64,000 nt of DNA from Bacteroidota bacterium (GCA_947479085.1 CANJYB010000020.1:18826-82825); one strand, 5' to 3'; numbered from the stretch's first letter, positions 9,864 to 20,827 are shown. Program-made: numbers and translations. The notes: generated from the sequence alone by a model not told the origin.

Positions 9864-12800
9864 ATGAAAAGAAAAAAAACGTTTCTCATCGCCATCTTTG
9901 CTTTAGCAAGCATAATAGGCGCTATCACTGTAATGGGGTTTAAAGGAAATTTAAAACAAACCCTCCTTATTTTCCCGAAAGGAAGTACATACACAAAAGA
10001 ATGGAAAAAAGTGGATTCACTTGTTTCGAGAGGCTTGAATAAAAGCGCGCTGGAAGTGGTGAATGGAATCTATGCGAAAGCCAAATCCGAAAACAATGCT
10101 CCCCAGTTTGTAAAAGCTATTATCCACCGCATGAAGCTGGAACAATACATGGAAGAATATTCGCTTGAAAATGCATTAAACAAATTGGAGAGCGAAGTAA
10201 AAGAGGCCCGCTATCCGGTTAAGCCCGTTCTTCAATCGATGCTTGCCGAAAGCTATTGGCAATATTATGAGAACAACCGATGGAAATTTTATAACCGTAC
10301 CGAAACGGTTAATTTTAAAAACGATGACATCACCACTTGGGACTTAAAAACCATTTTTTCTCAGGTGCTCAAAAATTACAATGCTTCTCTTGAAAATGCA
10401 GATAGTTTAAAACGCACCCCTCTTAATATATATGACGATATTATTTTAAAGCAAAAGGAATCCAGAAAGTTCAGACCTACCTTATTTGATTTTCTTGCCC
10501 ATCGTGCTATTGATTTTTATTCGAACGAAGAGCCTGATATCGAAAGACCTGCCTATAAGTTCGAACTCAGTTCCGAAAGTTATTTCTGGAAAGATGAAGA
10601 TTTTGTAAGGCTTAGGATAGAAACAAAAGACACGTTTTCATCAAAATATTTTGCCATAAAAACGATTCAGGAACTCATTGCATTTCATCTGAAAGATGAA
10701 AATCCCCAGGCTTTAACTGATGCAGATTTAAAACGTTTGAAATTTGTAAGAAACAAATCTGTTTCTGAAATTAAGGACAGTTTGTATTTATCCGCTTTGC
10801 AAAACCTGGCAAAAAAAGTGGAACCTTTTGATTTACAAAACCAGTTGAAAAAGCCGGATGCTGTATATTGCAGTTCAGCAGATGTAAATTATGAAATTGC
10901 AAAATTTTATAATGAAAAAGGAAGCAAATATAATCCGCAGCAATCGGAAGAAAACAAATGGTGGAAGAAACAGTCTGTTGAAATATGTAACAATGTCATC
11001 AAAACATTTCCGGCAAGTGATGGAGCAAAAAACTGTGAAGCACTGAAAGCTGATATTACTGCCCGCAATGTAGATTTTATTACGGAAAAAGTGAACCTTC
11101 CTAATCAACCATTCCGTGCATTGTTAACTTATAGCAATATAAAAACAGCTTATGTACGCATAGCGGAAATGGACATTGACAAATACAACAAGGTGATTTC
11201 AAAAGATTATGGTGAACCAATGATGAAGGAGTTTTTAAAACTCACAGCAATTAAAGAATGGTCAGTGGAACTTCCGGATGACGGAGATTACCAATCTCAT
11301 TCTACAGAAATAAAAATTCCGGAACTTCCACTTGGGCATTATATACTGCTTATCGGGAGCGATAAATCATTTTCCTATAAAAGCAACGGGATAGCTTATG
11401 CTCATCTCTGGGCTTCAAACATCAGTTACATTAGCCGAAGAATGACCAATGGGAGTTACGACTTCTATGTTCAACACCGTTCAACGGGTGTTCCATTGGC
11501 GGGGGCAAAGGCTCAAATCTACTATCAGAAATACAATTATCTGACAAGGCAATACGATTATGTAAAAGATGAAAAATACACAGCAGATGAAAACGGGTAT
11601 TTTAATGTACCGCCTACAGCAGAATACCGAAATTTTACAGTTGACTTTACTTACAAAGCAGTTTCTCCTTTCACTGATGCTCTCGACCATTTACAGACGG
11701 AGAACGCGATATATCAATACAAGAATGGAACATACAATGTGGAATACCCTAAAACCTTTTTCTTTTTAGACAGGGGCATTTATCGTCCGGGGCAGACCGT
11801 TTACTTTAAAGGCATAATGCTTTCGATACATGGAGAAGAAAACAAAATTATGCCCAATACTAAAACAACAGTAACATTTTATGATGTAAATTATCAGAAA
11901 GTTTCTTCGCTTGATTTAACTACCAATGAATATGGTACGTTCAGCGGCACCTTCACAACTCCACAGGGAGTAATGAACGGACAAATGAGTTTGAATAACG
12001 GAAGTGGAAATATTTATTTTTCGGTAGAAGAATATAAGCGACCAAAATTTGAAGTGAGTTTTAATCCGGTGAAAGGGAGCTACAGGCTGGATGATAGTGT
12101 GAAAGTAAACGGAAATGCAAAAGCCTATTCAGGAGCAAGAATAGACGGGGCAGAGGTAAAGTACCGGGTAGTTAGAAATGCTTCTTTCCCTTATTGGTGG
12201 TATTGGTGGAGAGGATATTATCCCACTTCAGCAGAAATGGAAATCACAAATGGGGTAACTAGCACCAACGATACAGGAGCTTTCTTTGTAAATTTCAAAG
12301 CTATTCCGGATTTATCAATTCCTAAATCCTATCAGCCTACCTATAGTTATACTGTTTATTCGGACATTACAGATATTAACGGAGAAACGCATAGCGGGCA
12401 GACCAACGTAAGTGTCGCTTATACCGCTTTAAATTTATCCGTTGGTGTTCCATCTTTGCTTGAAAAAGAAAGCAAGGATGCTTTTGCTATTTCCACTACA
12501 AATATGAGTGGTGAGTTTCAGGGGACACAGGGGAAAGTAGAAATTTATAAATTAAAACAGCCGGATAAAACTTACCGTTCGAGGGCATTTGCAAAACCTG
12601 ATAAGTATATAATCAGCAGGGAAGACTTTGAAAAATCTTTCCCGAATGACGAGTACAAAGACGAAAACAATATGTATAAATGGCAGAGAGGTGAAAAGGT
12701 ATTGGAAAAAACATTTACCAATACTTCTTCTGCAACCGTTAATGATAAAGGAGTTTCAATAGAAAAAAATGTGTACGACAGTTTACGGATTACCAATCTG

Positions 12801-15800
12801 AAAGCATGGAAACAGGGAACGTATGTTATGGAAACGCATACAAAGGATAAATATGGTGAAGATGTAAAAGCAATTAATTATTTCACGGTATATTCCAATT
12901 CAGGCACGGAAGTTCCTGGAAATGAAATCAACTGGTTTAATCAACTTACCACCAAAGCTATTGAACCGGGTGGGAAAGCGCAGTTTATAATCGGAACAAA
13001 AGAGGAAAATGTGAAAGTACTTTATGAGATAGAACATAAGGGAGAGATTGTGAAAAAGGAAATCATTACTCTAAATAAAGAGCAAAAACTAATTGAAATC
13101 CCTGCAGAAGAAAAGCACCGCGGTAATTTTTGTTTTCATTTATCCTTTGTAAAAAACAATCGTTCGTATTCTCAGACTGGAACTGTTATAGTACCTTATA
13201 CCAACAAAGAGCTGGATATGGAATTTGAAACCTTCCGCGATAAATTGCTGCCCGGACAACAGGAGGAATGGAAAATAAAAATTAAAGATAAGAAAGGAGA
13301 TAAGGTAATGGCTGAAATGATGACGGCCTTATACGATGCTTCACTGGATGCTTTCAAGCCAAACAACTGGTATTTTAGTCTTTATAATAGTTATTATTCT
13401 TCTTTGTATTGGGATGGCAATGCGGGCTTTGGTACCGTAAATGCACAATTATTTGCTGTGGATTGGAACAAATACCCGGTGGGAGCATTTAGATATTATG
13501 ATAAATTAAACTGGTTCGGATACATCAATGGATATTATAGTCGAAATGATTATGACATGGATGGAGATGGTTATAATTACAGGGGAGCATTGGGTGGTGT
13601 TATGGCTAACGCTCCCCGGGCTCAAAACATGATGGCTTTGGAAGAAAAAGTTTCTGAACAGGATGAAGGCGGAAGCAAAGACAAGGAAAGAAATTATAAA
13701 AAGACCAGGAAGATTTCTGCCAAAGGAGATACGGGAGCATCTTTAGAAGATGTCACCACTGCCACCACAGAAGTAACAATACCTAACGCCACTGCTGCTT
13801 ATAGCTGGAGTGCAGGTGACAAAGAAGGGAAAGAAAGTGGAAGAGAGGACTTATCAAAAGTAAATGCACGCAGTAATTTTGCTGAAACAGCTTTCTTTTA
13901 TCCTCAAATGGAAACAGATAAGGACGGAAATGTAATTGTAAAATTCACCATTCCTGAATCGCTGACCAAATGGAAGATGATGGGTTTTGCACATACCAAA
14001 GATTTAAAATATGGTATGATTGAAAAAACACTTTTTACCCAGAAAGATTTAATGGTAGTGCCAAATGCTCCAAGGTTTTTCAGGGAAAACGACAAGATGG
14101 AATTCAGTACTAAAATTTCAAATCTCTCTGATGCAGACATGACGGGAAGTGTGCAGGTATTCTTTTATGATGCTACTTCTATGAAAGACATTTCTAAACT
14201 TGTAATGGCTCCCATTTCCTATGAAGGGGCTCAAGGCATAAAGTCTTTTTCTGCAAAAAAAGGATTGAGTACCACAGCAAACTGGAACATTACTATTCCT
14301 GAAGGTATTGGTGCCATTACTTATAAAGTAGTGGCTAAGGCTGGTAATTTTAGCGATGGCGAGGAAATGGCATTGCCGGTTTTAACCAACAGGATGCTGG
14401 TAACAGAAACATTGCCATTACCAATAAGAAGTACAGAAACAAAAACATTCAGGTTTGATAAGCTGATTTCTCAAAGCAATGGTTCTTCAACTTTACGAAA
14501 TCACAAACTTACTTTGGAGTTCACTGCCAACCCTGCATGGTATGCGGTGCAGGCGTTACCTTATTTAATTGAATATCCTTATGAATGTGCGGAACAAACC
14601 TTCTCTCGCTTTTATGCAAACAGCATTGCTTCACATATTGCTAATTCGTCACCTAAAATAAAAGCAGTATTCGATTCCTGGAAAAACACTCCCGATTCGA
14701 AAGCACTATTATCTAACCTGGAAAAGAACCAGGAATTAAAATCATTGATGCTGGAAGAAACACCATGGGTGGTGGATGCAAAGGATGAAACGGAACGTAA
14801 GAAGCGCGTTGCTCTTTTATTCGACTTAAATAAAATGAGCAATGAAATGGCAAAAGCAATGAAGAAGTTGCAAAAGATGCAAACACCGAATGGAGGTTTT
14901 CCATGGTGGGAGGGAATGCCTGATGACCGTTATATTACTCAGCACATCATTACCGGAATGGGACACTTAGATCATCTTGGCGTAAAAAACATTCGTGCGG
15001 ATGTTCCAACATGGAACATGGTGAATGCCGGTGTGAAGTATTTAGACAATAGAATTCGTGAAGATTACGAATGGGTTTTGAAATACGATGCCAAACACAT
15101 TGATGATAATCATTTGAGTTATTTGCAGATTCAATATTTGTATGCACGCAGTTATTTTAAAGATATTCCTGTTGACGGTCGCAACCAGAAAGCCTTTGAT
15201 TATTATAAAGGACAGGAGAAAAAGTACTGGCTCCAAAACAGTTTCTATATGCAAGGCATGATAGCATTGGCATTGAGCCGTTATGATGATAAAATAACTG
15301 CCACAGGTATTATGAAATCATTGAAAGAAAATTCATTGAACAACGAAGAGATGGGAATGTACTGGAAGGAAAACTATGGTGGATATTATTGGTACCAGGC
15401 ACCAATAGAAGCACAGGCATTGTTGATTGAAGCGTTTGATGAAGTGAGCAATGATAAAAAATCAGTAGATGATTTGAAAGTATGGCTCTTAAAATCAAAA
15501 CAAACACAGGACTGGAAGACCACTAAAGCCACAACCGAAGCCTGTTATGCTTTGCTGTTAAGAGGAACAGATTGGCTGGCAACTGAAAGTAACATCGAGA
15601 TTTCGTTAGGGGATATTAAAGTGGACCCAAAGAAAATGCCTGATGTGAAGCAGGAAGCAGGAACAGGATATTTCAAAACTTCGTGGAGTGGTAGCGATAT
15701 AAAACCAAATATGGGAAATGTTACCATCACTAAAAAAGATGAAGGAGTAAGTTGGGGCGCTTTGTATTGGCAGTATTTTGAACAATTGGATAAAATAACA

Positions 15801-16235
15801 CCAAGCAAAACACCATTGAATTTAAAGAAACAATTGTTCTTACAAAAGAATTCAGATGCTGGTCCTGTGATAGAACCAATAACAGAAAACACTTTGTTGA
15901 AAGTTGGAGATAAAATAAAAGTAAGAATAGAATTACGTGTGGATAGAGACATGGAATATGTGCAGATGAAAGATATGCGTGCGTCTGGTTTTGAACCTAC
16001 CAATGTGATTTCTCAATATAAATACCAGGATGGTTTAGGGTATTATGAAAGTACAAGAGATGCGGCCACCAATTTCTTTTTCTCTTCTTTACCAAAAGGA
16101 ACTTACGTTTTTGAGTATCCGATGGTGGTAACACATAATGGTGATTTCTCAAATGGAATTACTTCCATTCAATGTATGTACGCTCCCGAGTTTGCAAGTA
16201 ATTCTGAAGGGATTAGAGTGAAGGTTGGGAAGTAG
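9864..16235 (+). CDS. Alpha-2-macroglobulin-like protein with thioester motif
   Basis: A 2123-residue bacterial alpha-2-macroglobulin homologue, probably anchored at the inner membrane by the hydrophobic N-terminal segment (about residues 8-26; no lipobox Cys). Visible landmarks are the MG2 signature LDRGIYRPGQTVYFKG near residue 635, a charged low-complexity stretch near 1265-1330 (a plausible bait region), the A2M domain entry (AETAFFYPQMETDKDGNV) near 1339, and the thioester sequence YECAEQTF with C1575 and Q1578. After that come the alpha-helical thioester domain and a beta-rich receptor-like C-terminus. Family knowledge: these proteins trap proteases through bait cleavage and covalent capture. 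No pbpC-type partner is adjacent. It is longer than the E. coli YfhM type because of an extra ~500-residue N-terminal region. Confidence 0.93.
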   Translation: MKRKKTFLIAIFALASIIGAITVMGFKGNLKQTLLIFPKGSTYTKEWKKVDSLVSRGLNKSALEVVNGIYAKAKSENNAPQFVKAIIHRMKLEQYMEEYSLENALNKLESEVKEARYPVKPVLQSMLAESYWQYYENNRWKFYNRTETVNFKNDDITTWDLKTIFSQVLKNYNASLENADSLKRTPLNIYDDIILKQKESRKFRPTLFDFLAHRAIDFYSNEEPDIERPAYKFELSSESYFWKDEDFVRLRIETKDTFSSKYFAIKTIQELIAFHLKDENPQALTDADLKRLKFVRNKSVSEIKDSLYLSALQNLAKKVEPFDLQNQLKKPDAVYCSSADVNYEIAKFYNEKGSKYNPQQSEENKWWKKQSVEICNNVIKTFPASDGAKNCEALKADITARNVDFITEKVNLPNQPFRALLTYSNIKTAYVRIAEMDIDKYNKVISKDYGEPMMKEFLKLTAIKEWSVELPDDGDYQSHSTEIKIPELPLGHYILLIGSDKSFSYKSNGIAYAHLWASNISYISRRMTNGSYDFYVQHRSTGVPLAGAKAQIYYQKYNYLTRQYDYVKDEKYTADENGYFNVPPTAEYRNFTVDFTYKAVSPFTDALDHLQTENAIYQYKNGTYNVEYPKTFFFLDRGIYRPGQTVYFKGIMLSIHGEENKIMPNTKTTVTFYDVNYQKVSSLDLTTNEYGTFSGTFTTPQGVMNGQMSLNNGSGNIYFSVEEYKRPKFEVSFNPVKGSYRLDDSVKVNGNAKAYSGARIDGAEVKYRVVRNASFPYWWYWWRGYYPTSAEMEITNGVTSTNDTGAFFVNFKAIPDLSIPKSYQPTYSYTVYSDITDINGETHSGQTNVSVAYTALNLSVGVPSLLEKESKDAFAISTTNMSGEFQGTQGKVEIYKLKQPDKTYRSRAFAKPDKYIISREDFEKSFPNDEYKDENNMYKWQRGEKVLEKTFTNTSSATVNDKGVSIEKNVYDSLRITNLKAWKQGTYVMETHTKDKYGEDVKAINYFTVYSNSGTEVPGNEINWFNQLTTKAIEPGGKAQFIIGTKEENVKVLYEIEHKGEIVKKEIITLNKEQKLIEIPAEEKHRGNFCFHLSFVKNNRSYSQTGTVIVPYTNKELDMEFETFRDKLLPGQQEEWKIKIKDKKGDKVMAEMMTALYDASLDAFKPNNWYFSLYNSYYSSLYWDGNAGFGTVNAQLFAVDWNKYPVGAFRYYDKLNWFGYINGYYSRNDYDMDGDGYNYRGALGGVMANAPRAQNMMALEEKVSEQDEGGSKDKERNYKKTRKISAKGDTGASLEDVTTATTEVTIPNATAAYSWSAGDKEGKESGREDLSKVNARSNFAETAFFYPQMETDKDGNVIVKFTIPESLTKWKMMGFAHTKDLKYGMIEKTLFTQKDLMVVPNAPRFFRENDKMEFSTKISNLSDADMTGSVQVFFYDATSMKDISKLVMAPISYEGAQGIKSFSAKKGLSTTANWNITIPEGIGAITYKVVAKAGNFSDGEEMALPVLTNRMLVTETLPLPIRSTETKTFRFDKLISQSNGSSTLRNHKLTLEFTANPAWYAVQALPYLIEYPYECAEQTFSRFYANSIASHIANSSPKIKAVFDSWKNTPDSKALLSNLEKNQELKSLMLEETPWVVDAKDETERKKRVALLFDLNKMSNEMAKAMKKLQKMQTPNGGFPWWEGMPDDRYITQHIITGMGHLDHLGVKNIRADVPTWNMVNAGVKYLDNRIREDYEWVLKYDAKHIDDNHLSYLQIQYLYARSYFKDIPVDGRNQKAFDYYKGQEKKYWLQNSFYMQGMIALALSRYDDKITATGIMKSLKENSLNNEEMGMYWKENYGGYYWYQAPIEAQALLIEAFDEVSNDKKSVDDLKVWLLKSKQTQDWKTTKATTEACYALLLRGTDWLATESNIEISLGDIKVDPKKMPDVKQEAGTGYFKTSWSGSDIKPNMGNVTITKKDEGVSWGALYWQYFEQLDKITPSKTPLNLKKQLFLQKNSDAGPVIEPITENTLLKVGDKIKVRIELRVDRDMEYVQMKDMRASGFEPTNVISQYKYQDGLGYYESTRDAATNFFFSSLPKGTYVFEYPMVVTHNGDFSNGITSIQCMYAPEFASNSEGIRVKVGK

Positions 16236-16285
16236 TTCACTATTCACTGATTCATTAGTAAGGAAGGATAAGGGATTTAATTCTC

Positions 16286-16870
16286 TTATCCTTTTACCAA
16301 CTTGCTAATGTATTTCCCAACAATATCAAACTCAAGATTTACTACTGTACCTTTTTGAAAGGAATTAAAATTAGTATGTTGGTAGGTATAAGGAATGATA
16401 CAAACAGAAAAGGAATTCTGCTGAGAATTGACAACTGTTAAACTTACCCCGTTAACACAAATACTTCCTTTTTCAACAGTAATATTATTTGAGGAAGCAT
16501 CGTATTCAAAAGTAAACATCCAACTGCCGTTGGTTTCCTGCACATCTGTGCAGTTAGCTGTCTGGTCCACATGGCCCTGAACAATGTGCCCATCCAGCCG
16601 GTCGCCAAGTTTCATGCAGCGTTCCAGGTTTATTTTATCTCCAACGGAAAGTAAACCAAGGTTGGTTTTTTGCAGCGTTTCGTCAATAGCAGTAACTGTA
16701 TATTCATTACCATTAATGGCTACTACAGTAAGACATACGCCATTATGAGCAATGCTCTGATCAATTTTTAATTCAGAAGTAAAGTTGGATTTAACGGTGA
16801 TGTGAAGGTTAGTTTGTTCTTTTCTTAAACCGACAACTTCTCCTAATTCTTCTATTATACCGGAAAACAT
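16286..16870 (-). CDS. ribE: Riboflavin synthase, alpha chain
   Basis: A 194-residue lumazine-binding protein that makes riboflavin from two molecules of dimethyl-ribityllumazine. It has the internal duplication expected of the enzyme: MFSGIIEELGEV and GVCLTVV in the first barrel, GHIVQGHVD between barrels, and NGVSLTVV in the second. Length is normal. The start ATG lies 3 bp after the stop of the upstream type B T9SS gene, so the two are likely co-transcribed, although their functions are unrelated. No FMN riboswitch is visible upstream. Confidence 0.96.
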   Translation of the reverse strand: MFSGIIEELGEVVGLRKEQTNLHITVKSNFTSELKIDQSIAHNGVCLTVVAINGNEYTVTAIDETLQKTNLGLLSVGDKINLERCMKLGDRLDGHIVQGHVDQTANCTDVQETNGSWMFTFEYDASSNNITVEKGSICVNGVSLTVVNSQQNSFSVCIIPYTYQHTNFNSFQKGTVVNLEFDIVGKYISKLVKG

Positions 16871-16873
16871 AAA

Positions 16874-19618
16874 TTATTTAGGAGCCGTGGTTGATTCATG
16901 AAAGAGTTGAATAAATCCTTTCAGCACCCTCGGGCGAATACCATCAACATGTATTTCGTTAACGGTACATATATAGAAATATACACCATCAGGGCACAAC
17001 CCTTTGGTATCCTTGTTTTTTCCATCCCAAAGTATATCCTTATCTTCGGTTTGAAACATTATCAATCCCCAACGGTCGTATATTTTCATATCCACATCCT
17101 TCACGTAACGATAGCCAGGCAATGGAGTTACCAAATCATTAACATTATCTCCGTTAGGAGTAAACACATTTGGCAATTCATACTCCGGACAATTGTCCAC
17201 ACAGGTTTTATTTACTATCGGGCTTTCGTTAGGTGTAGCAGCCGAATCCACTGCAGTTACGGCATAACATCCAGCTATGGACGGAATACCATCATACGTA
17301 TAAATATGAGTAAAACTGGTTATGCTCATATCGGTGGTGCTGTAAATAAGCTGGAGGGGTGCATAGGAAGTATATGCAAAATATACATTTATCTGCACCG
17401 CATCATCACTGCAATAAGTATTCGGATTGGTCCAGGAAATCACATTTTGATAAATGCCACAATCATCTTCTACCATAAAATCCGGTTGACATGGAGGAAT
17501 TAAATCTACCGGACTTTCACATCTTATCTGAGAAGTATTTACCAATGGTTTCTGAATTAAAGTATCTGTATATTCTCCAATGGTTTTTACTTTGTAACAA
17601 TAGTTTTGTCCGTTTACTAAACCGGTATCGCTGTAAGAAGTAGTATGAGTACTGTCAAGGAAAATAAAGATACCAGAGTTCTGAGGTGTTTCCTTATAAA
17701 CATCATACCTGTAATTAGCCCATGGAACATAGGTTTGCCAGGTTAAATTTACCTGTCCTCCGGCAGGAGTAGAGGAAAGGAAAACAGATGAAGCACTATT
17801 GGTAGAACCTTTTAAAGTAAGTACCCCATTAAAAGTATAATATAAATCCACCCGGTATGTGTAAGATGTATCTCTTGTATCAATGCCAGTGCTTACAAAT
17901 CCGGTATCGGGCAATTCATGATAGGAGTTATAGATGTATTGTGTTGATGAAGAAATCTGGTAATAAGCTAAACTGCCAGTTGCCCCACCTGCTCTCATTA
18001 ATCGGTATTGGTAGGGAGGAGGATTAGCAATGGTGTCAAGATTAGGCACTGTTGATAAAGGTTTTATCCAGTGCGTCCAAATGGAACCATTGGTTGGGTC
18101 AGTAGTTAATACTGATACATTGGTAATTACCGGTACATCTCTTGTCAGCATGGCACATACATTACCGGAAGCATAACTTTGCGAGCCATCTGAATAATAG
18201 GCCACTACTATGTATGAATAATCTATTCCCGCTACCAGGCCATTACCATTATTGTTATCGGTAAATATCGTTGTAGTAGTTGTTGTTCCAATTAAAGTAT
18301 AACCTGACGAAGCTGGTACCCCAGTTTCGCAGGGGTCGTGTACAAATGGGTCGCAGGAATTTTTGCGATATACCTTATAACCGCTCAATGGGTTATCTCC
18401 AATCAAACTATGGCAAAAAGCATCATTCCAATCCACAATTATACTTGCTCCGCTCGGGGTGGCCGATACAATAACCGGAGCAGGCGCAATCACTCTGATA
18501 AATACGGAACGATAATCAACCAAAGCAGTACCCGGGTCGCTGTCGGTAGCTTTAAACGTTACCAGGTAAGGCAATAACAATACTTCGGAACAGGAAGGCG
18601 TCCAACTGAACGTTCCGGTAACAGGGCTAACGGAAGGAGTTGAATTAAAGGAAGCTGTTGGTGTAATTTGAAATGGACCACCACTTGCTTCCAGTGTAAT
18701 TAAACCTGACTGCACATCGGTGGCGCTAACATTAAAATTAAGATTAGTTCCTGCCACTATACAGGTATCATCAATATGCGCTATTTGCGGAGGATTGTTA
18801 ACACATGACAAAACCTCAATTTGCATATCTCTTAATACCGAACCAACAAAATAACGTACCGGACTTGAAGGCAACCTTCTGTACTCTTTAATCAAAATAG
18901 CAATATTATATTCTGCTATAGAAGTTGGAGAACACCATACCAAATCTCCTCTCAATGCATCAATGCTGCTGTAGGACATATTAGGCGGAAACTGCCAGCT
19001 GGGAATGGGCGAACCATTGGCATAGCAGGTGGTTAAACTATACGATAAACTATCACCATCAGGGTCATACGCTCCCGGGTTATGATAAAAACAAACACCT
19101 ACACAGGCATCATCCAGAGGCATGTTGAGCAAGACAGGGGAAGTATTAGGTCCTAAAAAAGGATTAATAATCAGATGAGTAATCAATGAAAAGGAAGTGT
19201 TTACAGAGTTATTAATATTATTAACCCCTGCATTTCTGTTCTGGTCATCCATTGTTATTTCCCACCCTTGCCCCGGACTTGGACCCGGAAAGTCATGTGT
19301 AATTTCGTATATATTTAATTTGGTACAGGTTGGATGCAAAAGCATAACCCCATCAGCTGTGGAAGGACATAATGAACTTATTCCATTAACCCGTGGAGCA
19401 TTAGCGCTGTCATTGTCCCCAAAATTAATCATCAGCTCACAACGGTCCGCAGAGGTATTGCAGGTATTGGTATAAGTTGTTACTCTTATTTTGTATCGAT
19501 ATGGGTGAGTTGCATCTCCAACATATTCATAGGTAATTTCACCTGCCCGGTTATGAGTACCGTAAACATTGGTAAAACCAACAATAAGAAGACTAAATAA
19601 AATAAGAAATTTTTTCAT
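16874..19618 (-). CDS. Secreted FN3-like protein with T9SS type B sorting domain
   Basis: 914 residues. A signal peptide (MKKFLILFSLLIVGFTNVYG) is followed by THNRAGEITYEYVG and an N-terminal module (DPDGDSLSYSL, IKEYRR) also seen in the partial protein at the left edge of the window. A cadherin/Ig-like repeat and several fibronectin III-like segments with paired Cys follow (VDWNDAFCHSL, YKVYRKN, NLTWQTYVPWANYRYDVYK). The end (LPNVFTPNGDNVNDLV, YDRWGLIMFQ, WDGKN) is the gliding-motility-associated C-terminal domain, a T9SS type B signal. Predicted to be a surface or secreted protein; any adhesin role is inference. It heads an apparent two-gene unit with ribE. Confidence 0.92.
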   Translation of the reverse strand: MKKFLILFSLLIVGFTNVYGTHNRAGEITYEYVGDATHPYRYKIRVTTYTNTCNTSADRCELMINFGDNDSANAPRVNGISSLCPSTADGVMLLHPTCTKLNIYEITHDFPGPSPGQGWEITMDDQNRNAGVNNINNSVNTSFSLITHLIINPFLGPNTSPVLLNMPLDDACVGVCFYHNPGAYDPDGDSLSYSLTTCYANGSPIPSWQFPPNMSYSSIDALRGDLVWCSPTSIAEYNIAILIKEYRRLPSSPVRYFVGSVLRDMQIEVLSCVNNPPQIAHIDDTCIVAGTNLNFNVSATDVQSGLITLEASGGPFQITPTASFNSTPSVSPVTGTFSWTPSCSEVLLLPYLVTFKATDSDPGTALVDYRSVFIRVIAPAPVIVSATPSGASIIVDWNDAFCHSLIGDNPLSGYKVYRKNSCDPFVHDPCETGVPASSGYTLIGTTTTTTIFTDNNNGNGLVAGIDYSYIVVAYYSDGSQSYASGNVCAMLTRDVPVITNVSVLTTDPTNGSIWTHWIKPLSTVPNLDTIANPPPYQYRLMRAGGATGSLAYYQISSSTQYIYNSYHELPDTGFVSTGIDTRDTSYTYRVDLYYTFNGVLTLKGSTNSASSVFLSSTPAGGQVNLTWQTYVPWANYRYDVYKETPQNSGIFIFLDSTHTTSYSDTGLVNGQNYCYKVKTIGEYTDTLIQKPLVNTSQIRCESPVDLIPPCQPDFMVEDDCGIYQNVISWTNPNTYCSDDAVQINVYFAYTSYAPLQLIYSTTDMSITSFTHIYTYDGIPSIAGCYAVTAVDSAATPNESPIVNKTCVDNCPEYELPNVFTPNGDNVNDLVTPLPGYRYVKDVDMKIYDRWGLIMFQTEDKDILWDGKNKDTKGLCPDGVYFYICTVNEIHVDGIRPRVLKGFIQLFHESTTAPK

Positions 19619-19759
19619 TTCTTTAAAAGATTTGCAGAAAAAGGAATGCTAAATTACTTAATTTTATTCAAAATATAGTTATTTATTATTTTTTATGAAA
19701 TGGAGACTTTTAAATTAATCCTATCTTTGAAACGTAAAAACAAAAAAGAGTAACCATTT

Positions 19760-20737
19760 ATGTCAAGAATACTTACAGGGGTGCAGAGTACAAACATCCC
19801 TCATTTAGGAAATATTTTAGGAGCCATTATACCTGCCATCGAAATGTCAAGGCAGTCGGGAAACGATTCGCTTTTCTTTATAGCAGACCTTCATGCCCTA
19901 ACTACCATTAAGGATGCAGATTTTAACAGGGAAAGCACTTATGCAGTGGCTGCTGCATGGTTAGCATTCGGTTTTGATATCGACAAAAATATATTTTATC
20001 GCCAGAGCGATGTGCCGGAAGTATGCGAACTTACCTGGTATTTGAATTGTTTTACCCCTTTCCCTATGCTTGCCAATGCGCATTCTTTCAAGGATAAGTC
20101 AGAGCGATTGGCAGACGTGAACGCAGGATTGTTTACCTATCCTGTTTTGATGGCCGCTGATATTATTTTATACGATGCGCATTATGTACCTGTTGGTAAG
20201 GACCAAATGCAACACCTGGAAATGACCCGCGACATTGCTGAGAAATTTAATAATCAGTATGGAGATGTATTTATAGTTCCCGAAGGAACGGTAAATGAAG
20301 AAACCAAGTTGGTTCCCGGCATTGATGGACGAAAAATGAGCAAGTCATTGAACAATTTTATAAATGTATTTCTTCCTGAAAAGGAATTAAAGAAAGTTAT
20401 AATGAGCATTGTTACAGATGCCACTCCGTTGGAAGCGCCTAAAAATCCGGATACCTGTAATGTATTTGGCTTATATAAATTACTTGCTTCGGAACAACAA
20501 GTTGCTGAAATGAGGGCTAATTATATTAAAGGTGGATATGGTTACGGACATGCCAAGACTGCTTTGCTTGAATTAATTTTAGAAAATTTTAAAGCACCCC
20601 GTGAGACTTATTCTTATTACATGAATAATAAGAATGAACTGGATGCCAAACTTCAAATAGGTGCAGAAAAAGCAAGAGTAATTGCTAAGCAAACTTTGAA
20701 AAGAGTGAGAGAAAAGCTGGGGTTTAAGGTTTACTAA
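19760..20737 (+). CDS. trpS: Tryptophanyl-tRNA synthetase
   Basis: A 325-residue class I aminoacyl-tRNA synthetase that charges tRNA-Trp. The HIGH-type motif is HLGN at residues 15-18 (TNIPHLGNILGA) and the KMSKS loop is exact at 192-196 (GRKMSKSLNN). Length is normal for bacterial TrpRS. A TATCTTTG sequence at 19722-19729, 31 bp before the start, fits the Bacteroidota -7 box. It is followed by the repeat array at 20.8-21.0 kb rather than by a simple terminator. Confidence 0.97.
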   Translation: MSRILTGVQSTNIPHLGNILGAIIPAIEMSRQSGNDSLFFIADLHALTTIKDADFNRESTYAVAAAWLAFGFDIDKNIFYRQSDVPEVCELTWYLNCFTPFPMLANAHSFKDKSERLADVNAGLFTYPVLMAADIILYDAHYVPVGKDQMQHLEMTRDIAEKFNNQYGDVFIVPEGTVNEETKLVPGIDGRKMSKSLNNFINVFLPEKELKKVIMSIVTDATPLEAPKNPDTCNVFGLYKLLASEQQVAEMRANYIKGGYGYGHAKTALLELILENFKAPRETYSYYMNNKNELDAKLQIGAEKARVIAKQTLKRVREKLGFKVY

Positions 20738-20827
20738 TTACGTCCGCCCAGGCGGATACGAATCGGGATTGGTTCTTTTTTTACCCATTTTTCACCTTAA
20801 CTACTTTTTGAAAGTCTGATTTTTTAC

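Noticed and set aside
15545..16003. 152-codon antisense frame within the alpha-2-macroglobulin gene
   Set aside because: Shadow of the large gene, with no recognisable domain.
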